Origin: Macrosoma leucophasiata
Lineage: Eukaryota; Arthropoda; Insecta; Lepidoptera; Hedylidae
Length of the DNA: 64,000 nucleotides
NCBI GenBank assembly: GCA_036365455.1
Contig: JAWQUS010000009.1
Location: 6,044,001 to 6,108,000, forward strand
Direction: 5' to 3'
Positions within the stretch are counted from its first letter, which is position 1; each line of letters begins with the position of its first letter. The notes beneath the pieces were generated by a model, which was not told the origin of the DNA, made no database searches, and worked only from the letters and a program-made list of their open reading frames with translations. The position numbers and the translations under genes were made by a program. Below, piece by piece: positions 42,216 through 53,085 of the stretch.

Positions 42216-43154
42216 TGTTGCGTGTATCCCGTGCACACATTTGCCCGGTTTTTTAAATGTAAATCTGGTTTTACCTACGTTATTAGGTTTTTGGATGTGG
42301 GAGGTGCGGACCGTTTTCAAAATCGCCATCGCACCAAATTTTACTGATCAAATAACCAACTGCGGAGTTCACCCAACATTCCGTTGGCTACAGGGAATTA
42401 AAACACTGACGATTTCAATTCCGAAAATCCATTACTGGACGCCGCTACGGCGAATTGCGATGGGACTCGCCTGGAAAATTGTTTTGAATATTCATACAAA
42501 GACCTTTTATCTATTCATTGCAAATGTAGGAGTTGCAATTCCCGTATTAGTTCTCGTGGACGACCTCAGGTATACCAATTTCGCCGTCTAGCCGATCGTA
42601 ATGAAGCGTCTGCGTCTCTTGAAATTTTAATTTGTTTCCGCCGATACTTTGGCAGGGAGTTCGACTGCAATGGCAAATTTATGCATAAATGTTAACGAAC
42701 GCCAGCATTGCTATTGCTGCAGTGTTGAAAATTATATAATATCAGTTTATAGACGTCATTTCCACTTTGTATCTCCGTGGAAGATGTTTAATTACTTCCA
42801 TCAGAACTGGTCATTAAGTAAAGGGAACGGGTTCGCAAAAGTAATTTGCGGTATTAAAGTGCTTGCAGACACTCTGTCGATTCTAGCGTCAGGAATCATA
42901 TTGCCAGGAGCGGTTCCGCCAGTTAAACAGCAATTAGCGCTAAAACTGCGTCGCTCGTTCAATGGAACGTTCTAGGTGGAGCCAACGTAAGCTGCTGAAC
43001 GGTGTATTGCCGCATTTGTCGCGAAAGGCTAACCTAGTAACCAAGGAGTCTTTGTTTCACGCTCCATCGAGCATGGCTTGTCTAGTGATGCCAGTGCTCT
43101 TTGTTGGCACATTCACACGTATGCCTTATCGGATGGTTGAATTTATTAATGAAC
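42216..43154. other. repeat-free block, possible conserved non-coding
   Basis: About 940 bp without a recognisable repeat. Composition is more balanced than the flanks, and two long open stretches (42241-42591, 42649-42975) share one frame but are separated by stops and show no domain. It contains the palindromic octamer-like TTTATGCATAAATG near 42680. It could be an intronic regulatory element or simply unique intron. Confidence 0.4.
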
Positions 43155-43545
43155 TAGCTGTGCCTGCGACTTCGTCCACTTGAGAATAAATATGATTGTT
43201 CAGTAATACTGAATCAGTATCTACCCGAAACTTAATACTTTTCGCTTTGAAGTAGTTGACAAGAAGAAGAAGAAGAAGAAGTATCTACCCGGACGAAGTC
43301 GTGGGCGCAGCTGGTATAAAAGTAGCCTCAGTTACTCCTTATTTCATCAGCTATCTGTCAGTGAAAGTCCCGTCAAAATCGGTCCAGCCGTTCCCAAGAT
43401 TAGCCCCGCCAAACAGACAGACAGACAAAAATGGGAAAAAAATGTTGTTTTGGTATATGTACCGTGTGTATACATTACATATGCATTTAGTAATAAGCGG
43501 TTATTTTAATATTACAAACAGACACACCAATTTTATTTATTTGTA
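43155..43545 (-). mobile_element. Helitron-like element with doubled end, (GAA)n insert
   Basis: The organisation matches 41110-41417: CTAGCTGTGCCTGCGACTTC at 43155 and an inverted CGGACGAAGTCGTGGGCGCA then GCTGG near 43313. The gap is lengthened by unrelated sequence including a GAA repeat at 43258-43281. The remainder matches through TTACAAACAGACACACC. Confidence 0.7.
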
Positions 43546-43986
43546 TAATTATAATCGAAAGGGTCACTCAGTGACTGAAATATGACATGGGTGAACTGTT
43601 TAACACAGTTATTATTTGTATACGTGAACATATTTTGGATATTATGCTTTCTAGAGCTAGGCTAGAAGCCCGCGTTGATGTAACGCCTCATTCGGTTTTA
43701 GTTAATGAGAATGCTTTAGGACTGTGTTTCCAGACATAGCGTTCCATTACGCGGACCATTCCCGCGTCATCCTGGCCATTGTGCTAGAATCCTCTGTAAT
43801 TATGGTATTCCCTTTGTTAGTGAATGGGGCACATTGTTTGTGTCATTCGCCTAATTACTAGTGTGATGCGGAAATTTATTACCGAGTCGGAATAATGTCT
43901 TTATTATGTTTATTCTATGTTCTTTAATAGACAGGGATATGTAGTAATTATAATCGTATTTTTACTAAGTTGTTATGTATTTATTA

Positions 43987-44048
43987 TGCTTGAATGCATG
44001 CATTTTACCTTTGCCTACCCCTTCGGGGATTACAGGCGTGAAATTACG
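43987..44048 (+). mobile_element. tRNA-derived SINE, 3' stub
   Basis: GCTTGAATGCATGCATTTTA followed by CCCCTTCGGGGATTACAGG is the last 60 bp of the SINE at 20972. The rest is missing. Confidence 0.8.
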
Positions 44049-44224
44049 TGTTATGTATTTCTTCAGCAAAGTCATACCTAGGATTAGTCTTGTCAGCAAA
44101 AAAGCAATTAGTCGGGTGTGATTTTTCCATTTGTATAATTGTAGAGTATTATGGTAGAGTTCCATGGGCGTTGGCATCATCGCGTTGGAAATGCGAAAGA
44201 AAAATTTGACAAGTGAGACGTAGA

Positions 44225-44305
44225 CTTCGGTAGCTCAGTTGGAAATGCGGCTGGACTACCGATCTGGCATCCCTACCGACTGACGTTCAACCCGCACGAA
44301 GTTGG
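44225..44305 (+). repeat. tRNA-like sequence, probable SINE head
   Basis: GGTAGCTCAGTTGGAAATGC resembles a tRNA D-arm/A-box, and GTTCAACCCGC resembles a B-box 50 bases later. The acceptor stem does not close, so I do not call a tRNA gene. Confidence 0.5.
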
Positions 44306-44717
44306 ACGGGCTTTTACAAAACTGAATAATATGATATTCGTATGAGCAATAAGAATAGAAAAGAATATCGTATATGCGATGATATTGGCTCGCTTACTAT
44401 TAATTTTTCGCTCCAGTCCCTTCCAAAGAGATATTCACCTCTTTCGTAACAATCAAAATGCTGGAGAATTGGACCGTGAAATGTCCTCACTGCTCGCGGT
44501 ACGAAATCTAAATTGGTGTTAAGCAAAAAGGAATGTAAGTGCTCGGTCTACATTTTAGTGTTGTCGCGCAATTTTTGTCGGATCTACTTGTGGCGATTAG
44601 TTCAAGGGTCATCAAAACGTACTTCGACACTATACTTACTTCAATTCAGGAATATTAATTGATTGATGAACTCCAATTGTTCCTCTTAAAGGAATATAAG
44701 GTCATACTTATATATAT
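44306..44717. other. unannotated sequence
   Basis: No gene or element was recognised; the minus-strand open frame at 44314-44526 has no motif. Confidence 0.4.
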
Positions 44718-45006
44718 TTTTGGTAGAGCTCCAGTGACGGAGCTCGCGGGCGTAGGCACCACCGCATTACCTAATATACTTGCCGCTAAATGGTAGTGTT
44801 CAGCACTATCGTGTTCCGGTCAGGTGGTAATGTACGGCCCTGTAATTTTCGGCACAGAGACATAACACCTAATGCCTCAGGAGTGGCAGCGCATCTGCAT
44901 TTTGACCTCTGGTCATTGTGTGGGTGTCTTTAGGCTGCAGTCATCACTTAACATCAATGTGAACTGCATGCTTGTTTGCCACTTTCATTACATTAAAAAC
45001 AAAAAA
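44718..45006 (+). mobile_element. GAGCTC-hairpin SINE, full length
   Basis: This is a clean copy from TGGTAGAGCTCCAGTGACGG to TTGTTTGCCACTTTCATTAC and an A-rich tail, with all family blocks in order. A MITE follows within a few bases of the tail. Confidence 0.9.
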
Positions 45007-45011
45007 GAAAC

Positions 45012-45155
45012 TGCCTCCGCTAGAACTCGGACGCCGAAAACTGGTAGAAATTCGTTATTCTTCACAGTAGGAACCAACCTGTATTCTTTCATTGCTTGAT
45101 AATATACGTAATGAAAGCCCTAACAGTTTCCGGCGTCCGAGCTCTAGCGGAGGCA
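45012..45155. mobile_element. TGCCTCCGCTAGA MITE
   Basis: The inverted ends are TGCCTCCGCTAGAACTCGG and CCGAGCTCTAGCGGAGGCA, continuing inward as ACGCCG/CGGCGT and AAACTG/CAGTTT. Length is 144 bp. No coding sequence. Confidence 0.85.
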
Positions 45156-45360
45156 AACAGTCAAGGACTCGCATCTAATTAATAAAGTTCCAAGTTGCGA
45201 AGGACGGACAGGTGTGTCAAGGGTAGTCACGAATGTGGAGTTGCAGTGGGTCACTGGCGCCTTTGTCGTCAACATGCAAGGTTCTATGTCGAACGTCCTT
45301 AACTGGGCATGCGTCATGTTTGATAGTTATCATGTGGCTTTGTTTTATTGGACACTATTT

Positions 45361-45470
45361 GGCCCTGTAATTTCCAGCACAGTGGCATAATACCTCAAGG
45401 CTCGAGGAGTGGCAACGCATCTACATTTGAAATCTCTGGTCTCATGTAGATGTTTATAGGCTACAAATAA
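45361..45470 (+). mobile_element. GAGCTC-hairpin SINE, central fragment
   Basis: GGCCCTGTAATTTCCAGCAC through GAGTGGCAACGCATCTAC to TTTATAGGCTAC aligns with the family. Both ends are missing. Confidence 0.78.
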
Positions 45471-45837
45471 TGATTGATTCAAATAATGTATCAATTAATT
45501 CCAATTGAGAAGCCAATTTTCCATTATCAATTTTTAATGCTTCCGCACAGCTTCGAAATATCTTTTGTAATGCATCGGATATTCATTTGTTGGTGGGCGG
45601 GAACAGCCATTGTGCGCCAGATTGCTGCGTCAACTGTCTGTCTGTTTGCTCGGCTTAGTGACGATCAGTTGTGTATTATTGAGTCACGGCCATTATTTCG
45701 GCGATGTTGCATTCGTGTGGGACGTTTCATGATTGCAGATTCATTTATGTGTTTGTGCACGTTTTGTTTCTTTTTAAGTTGACGCAATTAATCATTTTTT
45801 ACCGGTTTTTTATGTCATGAAGTGGCAAACAAGTATA

Positions 45838-46255
45838 TAGGGACATACTGACAGGCTCGAACATCTGAGCCTGCGCAGAGACATTGGGAGTCTGTGCGTA
45901 TTATACCGGCTCTACAATGGTGAGTGCTCTGTCGAACTGTTCGACATGGTGCCACCGTCTCTTTTCCTACACCGTACTACCTGCCGAAGAGAGAAGTTTC
46001 ACCCTCACCGACTGGACACCGGGCAGTGCTCAACGGTGCGGTTTTCTCGTTCGTTTCTGCCCAGAACGTGTAATTTGTGGAACGAACTGCTCTCTGAGGT
46101 ATTACATTATGGGGTTCTTCAAAAATGGTCTCAAAAGAGTCCTTCAGGGCTGGCAGCGCGTTCGCAACTACCCTGGTGTTGCAAATGTTCATAGGCGATG
46201 GTGACCACTTTCCACCAGGTCTGCTTGTCTGTCAACTTAAAGGCATAATAAAAAT
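45838..46255 (+). pseudogene. jockey-like LINE ORF2 C-terminus and 3' UTR
   Basis: The plus strand reads LSLRRDIGSLCVLYRLYNGE, CSVELFDMVPPS, then FSRSFLPRTCNLWNELL. The frame then slips by one near 46105, and the other frame continues with VLQGWQRVRNYPGVANVHRRW and a stop at about 46200. This is the conserved tail of an insect LINE ORF2, downstream of the RT. The 3' UTR GGTGACCACTTTCCACCAGG...GCTTGTCTGTCAACTT resembles the SINE tail ATCACTTAACATCAATGTGA...GCTTGTTTGCCACTT. The copy is 5'-truncated and dead. Confidence 0.82.
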
Positions 46256-46413
46256 ATAGTTTAACATTGATGGTAAGTGAATACTGTAGCCTACAGATAT
46301 CTACACAAACAACGTAAGTCAAAATGTAGATGCGATGCCTCGCTTGAGGCCTGTTGTTGTGTTTCTGTGATAGTTATTACGGTACCATTTAGCAGCAGGT
46401 AGTAGATTAGGTA
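46256..46413 (-). mobile_element. GAGCTC-hairpin SINE, 3' part (split by LINE)
   Basis: An old minus-strand copy: TTTAACATTGATGGTAAGTG, GTAGCCTACAGATATC and TACGGTACCATTTAGC. It is interrupted after the target sequence GTAGATTAGGTA. Confidence 0.72.
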
Positions 46414-46604
46414 GGGTAGGGTAGGGAAAAAGGAGCAGAGGCAGAAAGCCCACTCGATGGATTGATGCCATTCTAGAGTCCCTTAATTGCAACACGCAAA
46501 CAGCAATCCACTTGGCCCAAAATAGAGAAGCTTGGAGAGCACTGACCCGAGATGCTGCTTTTGGTGGTCACGACCCTCAGTCATGAGGACACGACAAAGA
46601 AGAA
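46414..46604 (+). mobile_element. 5'-truncated LINE insertion, 191 bp
   Basis: The insert encodes RKPTRWIDAILESLN, then NREAWRALTRDAAFGGHDP and a stop, the extreme C-terminus of a LINE ORF2. It ends GACACGACAAAGAAGAA. The 12-bp GTAGATTAGGTA occurs directly before (46402-46413) and after (46605-46616), an exact target duplication. Confidence 0.87.
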
Positions 46605-46672
46605 GTAGATTAGGTAATGCGGTGCTGCCAACGCCCGCGAGCTCTAGTTTTTGGAGCTCTACTACCGGTAAT
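46605..46672 (-). mobile_element. GAGCTC-hairpin SINE, 5' part (split by LINE)
   Basis: Resumes with TTAGGTAATGCGGTGCTGCC and ends with the hairpin GAGCTCTAGTTTTTGGAGCTC in complement. Confidence 0.78.
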
Positions 46673-46692
46673 ATACTACATTACATACCTAC

Positions 46693-46820
46693 AATGAAAG
46701 AGCTCGAACGCGTAGGCACCACCCGCATCTACCGTATCTAGTTACTGCTTGATGGTTGTGTTCAGCACTACCCTGCCATGGTGAGATTCTATGCATATGT
46801 AATTTCTGGCACCGAAGCAA
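46693..46820 (+). mobile_element. GAGCTC-hairpin SINE, diverged 5' half
   Basis: GAGCTCGAACGCGTAGGCAC, GTGTTCAGCACTACC and GTAATTTCTGGCACCGAAGC follow the family order. The first hairpin arm and the 3' half are lost. Confidence 0.68.
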
Positions 46821-47370
46821 AAGATCTGAAAAGATAAATGAAAAGAAAAAATATAATAATATTGATTCGAATGCTGCGTTATTCACTTTTTCAGTCAATA
46901 AGAACTGTATCATTATCATATCATATCATTGCTGATTGCTACTTTTACCCAACATATCTGTATCATATTCAATTGTTTGTAAAAAAATCTAATTGAAAAT
47001 CCCCTCAAACGAATCAGCTTTTAATCCTCTTATATCTCGGATAATCCATAATGATATATGGTGGATACGTCATTGTGGGGTGTATCAAATGTACTCCAGC
47101 CTACAATGGTGCTTCGTATAAATATGGCATAGCTCTTATAATTTGTTCCTTCCCCCGGGCGCGTTTTTCCTCATGCAATCAAATTCCTTCAAATGAACCC
47201 AGTTTGGCCATAGTCCAACCACGTGCTCGCAATCTTGTTAAGTTAACGCAGACCATGGAGTACGTTTTGGCAAGTTAGCTGAAACTGGTGTTGAGTAAGC
47301 AAATAACTGAACGTTTTTGCGTAATGAATTAATGTTTTAAAGTTACGACTTGTTTTGTAATAGTTTTTTA
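46821..47370. other. unannotated sequence
   Basis: No gene or element was recognised. Confidence 0.4.
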
Positions 47371-47760
47371 TTGAAAAAAAAAATCTTTATTTGGCGCAGA
47401 AAGCAAACACAGGTTGGTTACAGAAGAAAAAGAGAACATTAGAGAATTTAAAAAAAGCAATATTTTACATATTACACAGATACCTATGCAGTTAGTGTGT
47501 GTCTCGTTTAATCACGAAAAAGGTGGCCGATTCAGCAATATACCAGGCATAAGCCTGGCGCTGATTTTCAATCGAAACCCATTCGGTGACGCACAGATGT
47601 GAATTGCTATGGGATGCCTAGACAGCATGTGGAAGCAAAGAGTTAAGAATAAATAAATGTTAACAAAATAGAATGTATCGGGACAATTATTGGTATTATC
47701 ATTACACACAGAATAATGCTTGAAGATCTTAAGACACACTGTTTCAGATGATGTAGCAGG
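47371..47760 (-). mobile_element. possible retroelement 3' end
   Basis: An A-run followed by TCTTTATTTGGCGC parallels the junction at 16350. On the minus strand AATAAAG lies just before the run. The interior has no recognisable coding. The far boundary is a guess. Confidence 0.35.
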
Positions 47761-48457
47761 CAATAATTATCAGTATTAACACACTTGTAACTTTTACTAA
47801 TAGTAGGTTAAGGTTCAGTAGCAAAGGTCGAGGACATAGACAGTGGTGCTCAGTGCTAGCGTGCTCGAAGGCAACATATTAATCACATTAACACACATTT
47901 AAAGAATAACAAAACGCATTTGAATCTCTTTTCTTCCTTAAAATCAATAACTAGGTCTATGTACTATTTATAATTTTCTAGAACTCTTCACTGCTACTAG
48001 TAGTAGTTCAAGGTTTAAAAAAATGTTAGGCATTGATATACTAACACTTGTTAAACTTATTTATTATCTTGTGAAAACAGTGAAAATGATGAACCCAAAG
48101 AAGTAAGTCACGGCATATCTGTCGACAATTTTCGCGACCACATTGTTGCGGCGTAATGAAATACATAATGACCTGCGATTCAATCCGCCTCTCAGGTTAT
48201 GAATTTCAAATTTACGCTGATGTCAAGCGTAGGTAGAGATTCAGAAGCAGCTTATTTTGATATCGAAAACGATGTTATTTTATGTTTAACCGGCTTATAT
48301 TTGTCTGTGAAAATCATTAAATGATTTTTTTTTGTTATCTATTCAAATTACTCGTATATCTTAAGCCGTGTTTTGCTTTCATCTTTAGCTTACACAAGAG
48401 TTTAGAATCGGGTATAGGTATGTGAATCTGGGTAGCTTTAGGAGAAAGGTATCTGTA
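47761..48457. other. unannotated sequence
   Basis: No gene or element was recognised. Confidence 0.4.
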
Positions 48458-48766
48458 ATGCCTCAGTAGCGTAGTGGTAGCAGGGCACTACTATTACGCT
48501 GGAGAACCCAGGGACACCGGGAATCGAACCCAGGACGAGTTCGATTCCCGGGCTATCAGAGATAACGGTTTAAAATCCTTTATCTCTGGTTCTATTGGGA
48601 TTTTTCCATTTTCTGGAAGTTTCCCAGTACCTCGGAGTTTGGTAATGTGCCCGGAGATGGCAACAGGCCAAAAAACATTAACCGGCGAGTCGTGGGTGTT
48701 ATGTATGCTTGAATGCATGCATTTACTTCTGCCTACCCCTTCGGGGATTACAGACGTGAAGTTACG
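48458..48766 (+). mobile_element. tRNA-derived SINE with duplicated, inverted B-box
   Basis: The A-box TAGCGTAGTGGTAGCAGG is intact. Near 48500-48550 an inverted B-box segment (GGGAATCGAACCC) precedes the normal GTTCGATTCCCGGG. The body and tail match the copy at 20972, with a short deletion near 48665. Confidence 0.83.
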
Positions 48767-49169
48767 TATCTGTAATATTCATTGTACTATTTATTTTTCG
48801 CAATAACACGTGCGAGTGAACTTTTGAAATTAAAGGGGGAAAAAAATTGACAAATTTTTCTTTCCGTTTTTTCTTTAATTTCTGTAATATTCATCCAAAG
48901 ATCGCGGATTCAAGTCCTATATCGCACGTTAAAGTCCTGTCCGAAGGCTACTTATTTATTATTTAAGTTATTGTAATTAGCTCACAAGTGTATGGATAAA
49001 GTACCTTACCTACAATACGTGTGCGTATTAGTTTTTCGTTCAATGTCTATTGGTGGATAATTAGATAGATAAAACTAGAAGATTCAATGATCTAAAATAT
49101 AATACATCAGACTTCAGGTAATACGTGTTTGGTGAAATAATAATTTAGCATGCGCCCTCTAAAGCAATA

Positions 49170-49500
49170 TTATTGGCAACCCTTGATACGTCCCACTGCT
49201 GGGCACGAGTCTCTTCTTGGGAGGAGGCCTGGAGCTGCTCCAATGCGGGTTGGTGGAGATAAGGGTTAGTGGCCAACCCGCTGTCGGATGTCTTCAAACC
49301 GCCCATAAGGCCTATGACAAGGCTTAACGACTGCTATCTATCGACAGCAACCGGGACCGACGGCTTAACGTGCCCTCCGAAGCACGGAAACACGCATTTT
49401 AATTTGCCACTAGCTGTCACCCATCACACACCCGACCGCGCCCGTATCGCTTAACCGAGTAGATAGCTTCCGATCTACACCAGCCGCGGGGCCATGCGCG
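49170..49500 (+). repeat. interspersed repeat, longest copy
   Basis: The TACGTCCCACTGCTGGGCAC family again, extended past CGTGCCCTCCGAAGCACGG to GATCTACACCAGCCGCGG. Its GC content is well above the flanks. No open frame of note. Confidence 0.7.
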
Positions 49501-50009
49501 CTTCAAGCAATACAATATTATGATAAAACTAATTTAGTTGGGCACGGGGAACAATAAAAACGGGGTCACAAAGTTTTGACCAACTGCAGTAAAACTCTCG
49601 GGGCTTGTGGTCATTTACATATAGGAAAGTAGTCCAGCTAGGAACTGGCTTGCCACGGTCTGTGCTTTGTTGATTGAGTTTGGATGTTTGTTCTGCGTAC
49701 ATAAGGATCATACCTAACTTAAACTAACTTAGGTACATAGATAAAACTGCCGCCACTGCGATCGCCAATCCGGCTGCCAAGCGTGGCGATTATGGCTTAT
49801 ACTGATGTGATAACTTTTTGGAACGTTTTTAACCAACGGTGTACGTCTTGAAGAGATACCGCTCGCCAAATTTATGTCCACCGAGTTACAGAATATGTCC
49901 TCTGGTTAATTATTAATAGTAATGAAGGTAGTATTAAATTATTAATATTAATACAAAAACGATTATTACTTAAAATAAAGACTTTAGAAAGACTAAAAAG
50001 AAAGAATAA
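49501..50009. other. unannotated sequence
   Basis: No element was recognised; the minus-strand open frame at 49529-49711 has no motif. Confidence 0.4.
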
Positions 50010-50326
50010 CTGCCTCGGTAGACTAGTGGTAGCAGGCCACTACTTCTACGTTGAGGTCCTGGGTTCAATTCCCGGATTTCCCGGGTAGGGGGTTATCAGA
50101 GATAATGGTGTAAAGTCTTTATCTCTTGTTCTATTAGGATTTTTCCATTTTTTGGAAATTTCCCAGTACCTCGAAGTTTGATAATGTTCTCGGAGATGTC
50201 AACAGGCTCGCCACCTGTTACATGGGTCAAAAACGTAACCGGCGAATGGTGGGTGTTTGCATGTATGCTTGAATGCATGCATTTACCTCTGCCTACCCCT
50301 TCGGGGATTACAGGCGTGAAGTTACG
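50010..50326 (+). mobile_element. tRNA-derived SINE
   Basis: Starts CTGCCTCGGTAGACTAGTGG, a slightly altered A-box. The B-box is GGTTCAATTCC, and a short duplication of CCCGG follows it. The body and the tail GGGGATTACAGGCGTGAAGT match the family. Confidence 0.86.
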
Positions 50327-50971
50327 TTATAAAGACTTTTTGAACCTCGGATCTAGAATCGTACAAGTTTAAATGTCTTTGCCTTTGGCGGCGTCGTGTG
50401 GCGGGTTGCTCACTTCCCTCTAAAATGGTCGAGGAGGGCAATGGCTGTCACATGCGTCATACTCGTGAACGGGTGCTGTTGGTGGGGACTGGTCTGTTCT
50501 GGTTTGCAGGGGCTACATCACATTTAGTAGATAGCAGTTTATTTGCATCTATGCTATGGACGTTGACATTATTTGATTTTTCACGATAATCTATCTGTAC
50601 TAGATTTAAGCTCTCAATTAATAGATCTCATACTGAGTTTGTTGGGTAGCGGAGTTCTTCTCAGTAGTGACTGCACTTGGAACTCTGCTAAGTGAATAAC
50701 ATTGATCTTGACGAATAAGTTTTTCTTTTTCTTCATTTATTATCATTGAAGGAATTGAAAAATTTTATGATTATTATGTTTTAACCAAATAGTTTAAATT
50801 TTAATTTTTAATTTACTATTAATATATGATTTTGCTTTTACTATATGTAATGGTTATTCGCTCTAGGTAGTTTATGATTTATTGACGTTTTGAAAGTATC
50901 TGTAAAGATCTATTCGAAAAAAAATATTTTCTATTTCTATTTCTATTTAAGTAATCTGATACGAAAGACTA
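50327..50971. other. unannotated sequence
   Basis: No gene or element was recognised. Confidence 0.4.
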
Positions 50972-51179
50972 ACCCCGTTATTCGTAATCGTACATTAGAC
51001 ACGTTGTAGCTATAAAATGCTTTGTCTTTGTTAGTTGCATTGTCAAATGTGCAGGATAGCAAAATACAAAGGAGAGATTAGCAACACTTTAGCTAAAATA
51101 CATTTATGAACATAGAGCAACGCGGCCCACCGGTCGCGGCGGACCGGAGTGTTGCTCTATGTTAATAAACAAGGGGGTT
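50972..51179. mobile_element. CCCC-TTATTC MITE with nested palindrome
   Basis: This is the second copy of the 19069 family: ACCCCGTTATTCGTAATCG on the left, ATGCTTTGTCTTTGTTAGTT inside, and AATAAACAAGGGGGTT on the right. Its right end is interrupted by a 51-bp palindrome at 51111. A wider pair, ACGAAAGACT on the left and AGTCTTTCGT on the right, brackets the element to about 51213. Confidence 0.75.
51111..51161. mobile_element. CATAGAGCAAC element, reduced to its ends
   Basis: CATAGAGCAACGCGG and a terminal GTTGCTCTATG enclose CCACCGGTCGCGGCGGACCG. The same GC-rich block forms the right end of the 279-bp element at 62313-62591, so this is an internally deleted relative. Confidence 0.75.
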
Positions 51180-51799
51180 AGGGTTTATGAATCATAACCC
51201 TAAGTCTTTCGTATATATTGTGTTACATACTCAACTACTCCGCTACTCGTCGGAATCAGGTGAAGGGACTTTATTTTAATTAAATGATTAATGAAAATGC
51301 AAATTTCTTTGCTTGAATGTGTCCTGAGCGCAGTCTGAGAGCTATCTTCAATTCTTTGCACTTTAATTACCTCTGGTTTATATTTTGCTTCAAAATTGGT
51401 TTACAGGTTTAAAAACAAAGTTTACTTTTAGAACCATAGGAGTAGGTATCTAAATGTTTCATATTTTATTACAACCATAACTTATGAGGACAAATGTACC
51501 TTACTCAAATGTTTTTGCTCCTGGCATAGAACAGAAGAAAAGTGTTCCCTTCATATTTATTTGTCCGGCGGGAGCAGTGACTTATCTGGATAACAACTAG
51601 TCAGTAAATCTGGAACGTAAACATTCGGAATTAGACGCTATCTATTACAGTTGATTTGCGGCAAATAGTTGCGTTCGGGGAGTAGTTTTAACGACTGGCT
51701 TGGTGAGATGTTGTAGTTTGCGAGTTACTGATTTGTTTTTAAGATAAATTGCATTTGCGTGAGGCGTGTTACAATGTTATATACAACACTACAAATAAT
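51180..51799. other. unannotated sequence
   Basis: Apart from the outer AGTCTTTCGT arm near 51204-51213, no element or gene was recognised. Confidence 0.4.
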
Positions 51800-52790
51800 C
51801 AATATATAAAAATAAACTGAATCGGTAAATGTGTTGCTAAGTGCGAATCTTGAGAACGGCTGGACCGATATCGCTTTTTCTTTTTTGATGTATTTGTGAT
51901 TGTCCGGAGAAGATTTTTATGGAAAAAAAATAAAACCGTCTTCAAAAAAATTCAAAACTCTATAGACCAAAAACACTAAAAAGCGAAAAATAAACTTATT
52001 TAGATAATTTCATTTTATGGGAATAAACACGTAACCTATGTATTAATTATAATAAGACAATTACTTTATTATGGGCTACGTACCTACCTACTCGTAGGTT
52101 TGAAGTCGGTGCCAAGCCAATAGTGCGGCCCGCGCGTTAAGACTAATGTTGTGTTGTTGCAGTAGGTACCTACTACGTTAAGTTATACACGTCCTCAAAA
52201 AATGGGTAAATTAAAGAAGAATCCGAACAAAATACAATTAATTTATTTAAGAATTTATTTTAGAGTTACAACCACATTTAATTCAAACGATTTTATCATT
52301 TTCAACTATGTTAAACATGGTGGCGATACAGCCAACACTTGGGATCGATCGATTTCGATAGTATTTAGAAAATATTACTTTTTTCTCCAAGTAATATATA
52401 ATAAAAAAAAAATGAAAATGTCAAGATGACATCGCCCGCCATATTCGCCATGTTGGTTTTGAGTTGCAATTCTAACTGCAAATAATGTTTTGTAACTGCA
52501 AACAAAGCTAAATAAGTGAAAATATGCAGTAAAAAACGTTTTTATATTGATTTTGCCTGTTTAATGATATTGTGTACAAAACCGGAGCTCCATACATTTT
52601 TGCAACATCTCTTTTGAAGAGTTCCCTCGATTTCTCCAGGATCCCATCATCACATATTGACATGGTTACAATGGGACCAACTGTGAGGCACACCCTTTCA
52701 AACAAAACCAAAATTATCCAAATCGGTACAGGCGTTTTCCGGACGAATTGAGAACCGCCTCCTTTTTTCGAAGTCGGTTAAAAAAACAAA
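51800..52790 (+). repeat. possible long interspersed repeat
   Basis: GAGAACGGCTGGACCGATAT near 51850 and GTCGGTTAAAAAAAC near 52775 are phrases that look like lepidopteran interspersed repeats. The middle is not clearly one element. No open frame resembles a transposon protein. Confidence 0.35.
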
Positions 52791-53044
52791 AGCGCGAAAA
52801 ATTATAAGGAAAACTTTACGACCATATTTTGTGCAGAATGTCATTGATATTTTATTAACTTTTCTAATGTTATCCTTGTGACGCTTGAGATAACGGTCAG
52901 ACGATTGACAGTTGGTGCGGATAGATGGCATGTGCACTGCAATGATCTTTACAGATGAATCGGTAAGATATGAATTGATAAAAAGTAGGTAAATAATAGG
53001 TAAATTCCGAACAAAATACCTACATCAAATTACCAGTAATAAAT

Positions 53045-53085
53045 AACCTACACTGTACCCGTGCGAAGCCGGGGCGGGTCACTAG
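53045..53085 (+). mobile_element. Helitron-like 3' terminus
   Basis: CCCGTGCGAAGCCGGGGCGGG then TCACTAG: a C/G-rich stem followed by CTAG, as in the other termini. The 5' extent is unknown. Confidence 0.5.

Noticed and set aside
42241..42975. Two long open frames in one register, as possible exons
   Set aside because: Separated by stops, without splice-site support or recognisable domain; kept only as a conserved-element candidate.
44225..44305. tRNA gene
   Set aside because: D-arm and B-box look right, but the ends do not pair and the anticodon arm is irregular; more likely a SINE head.
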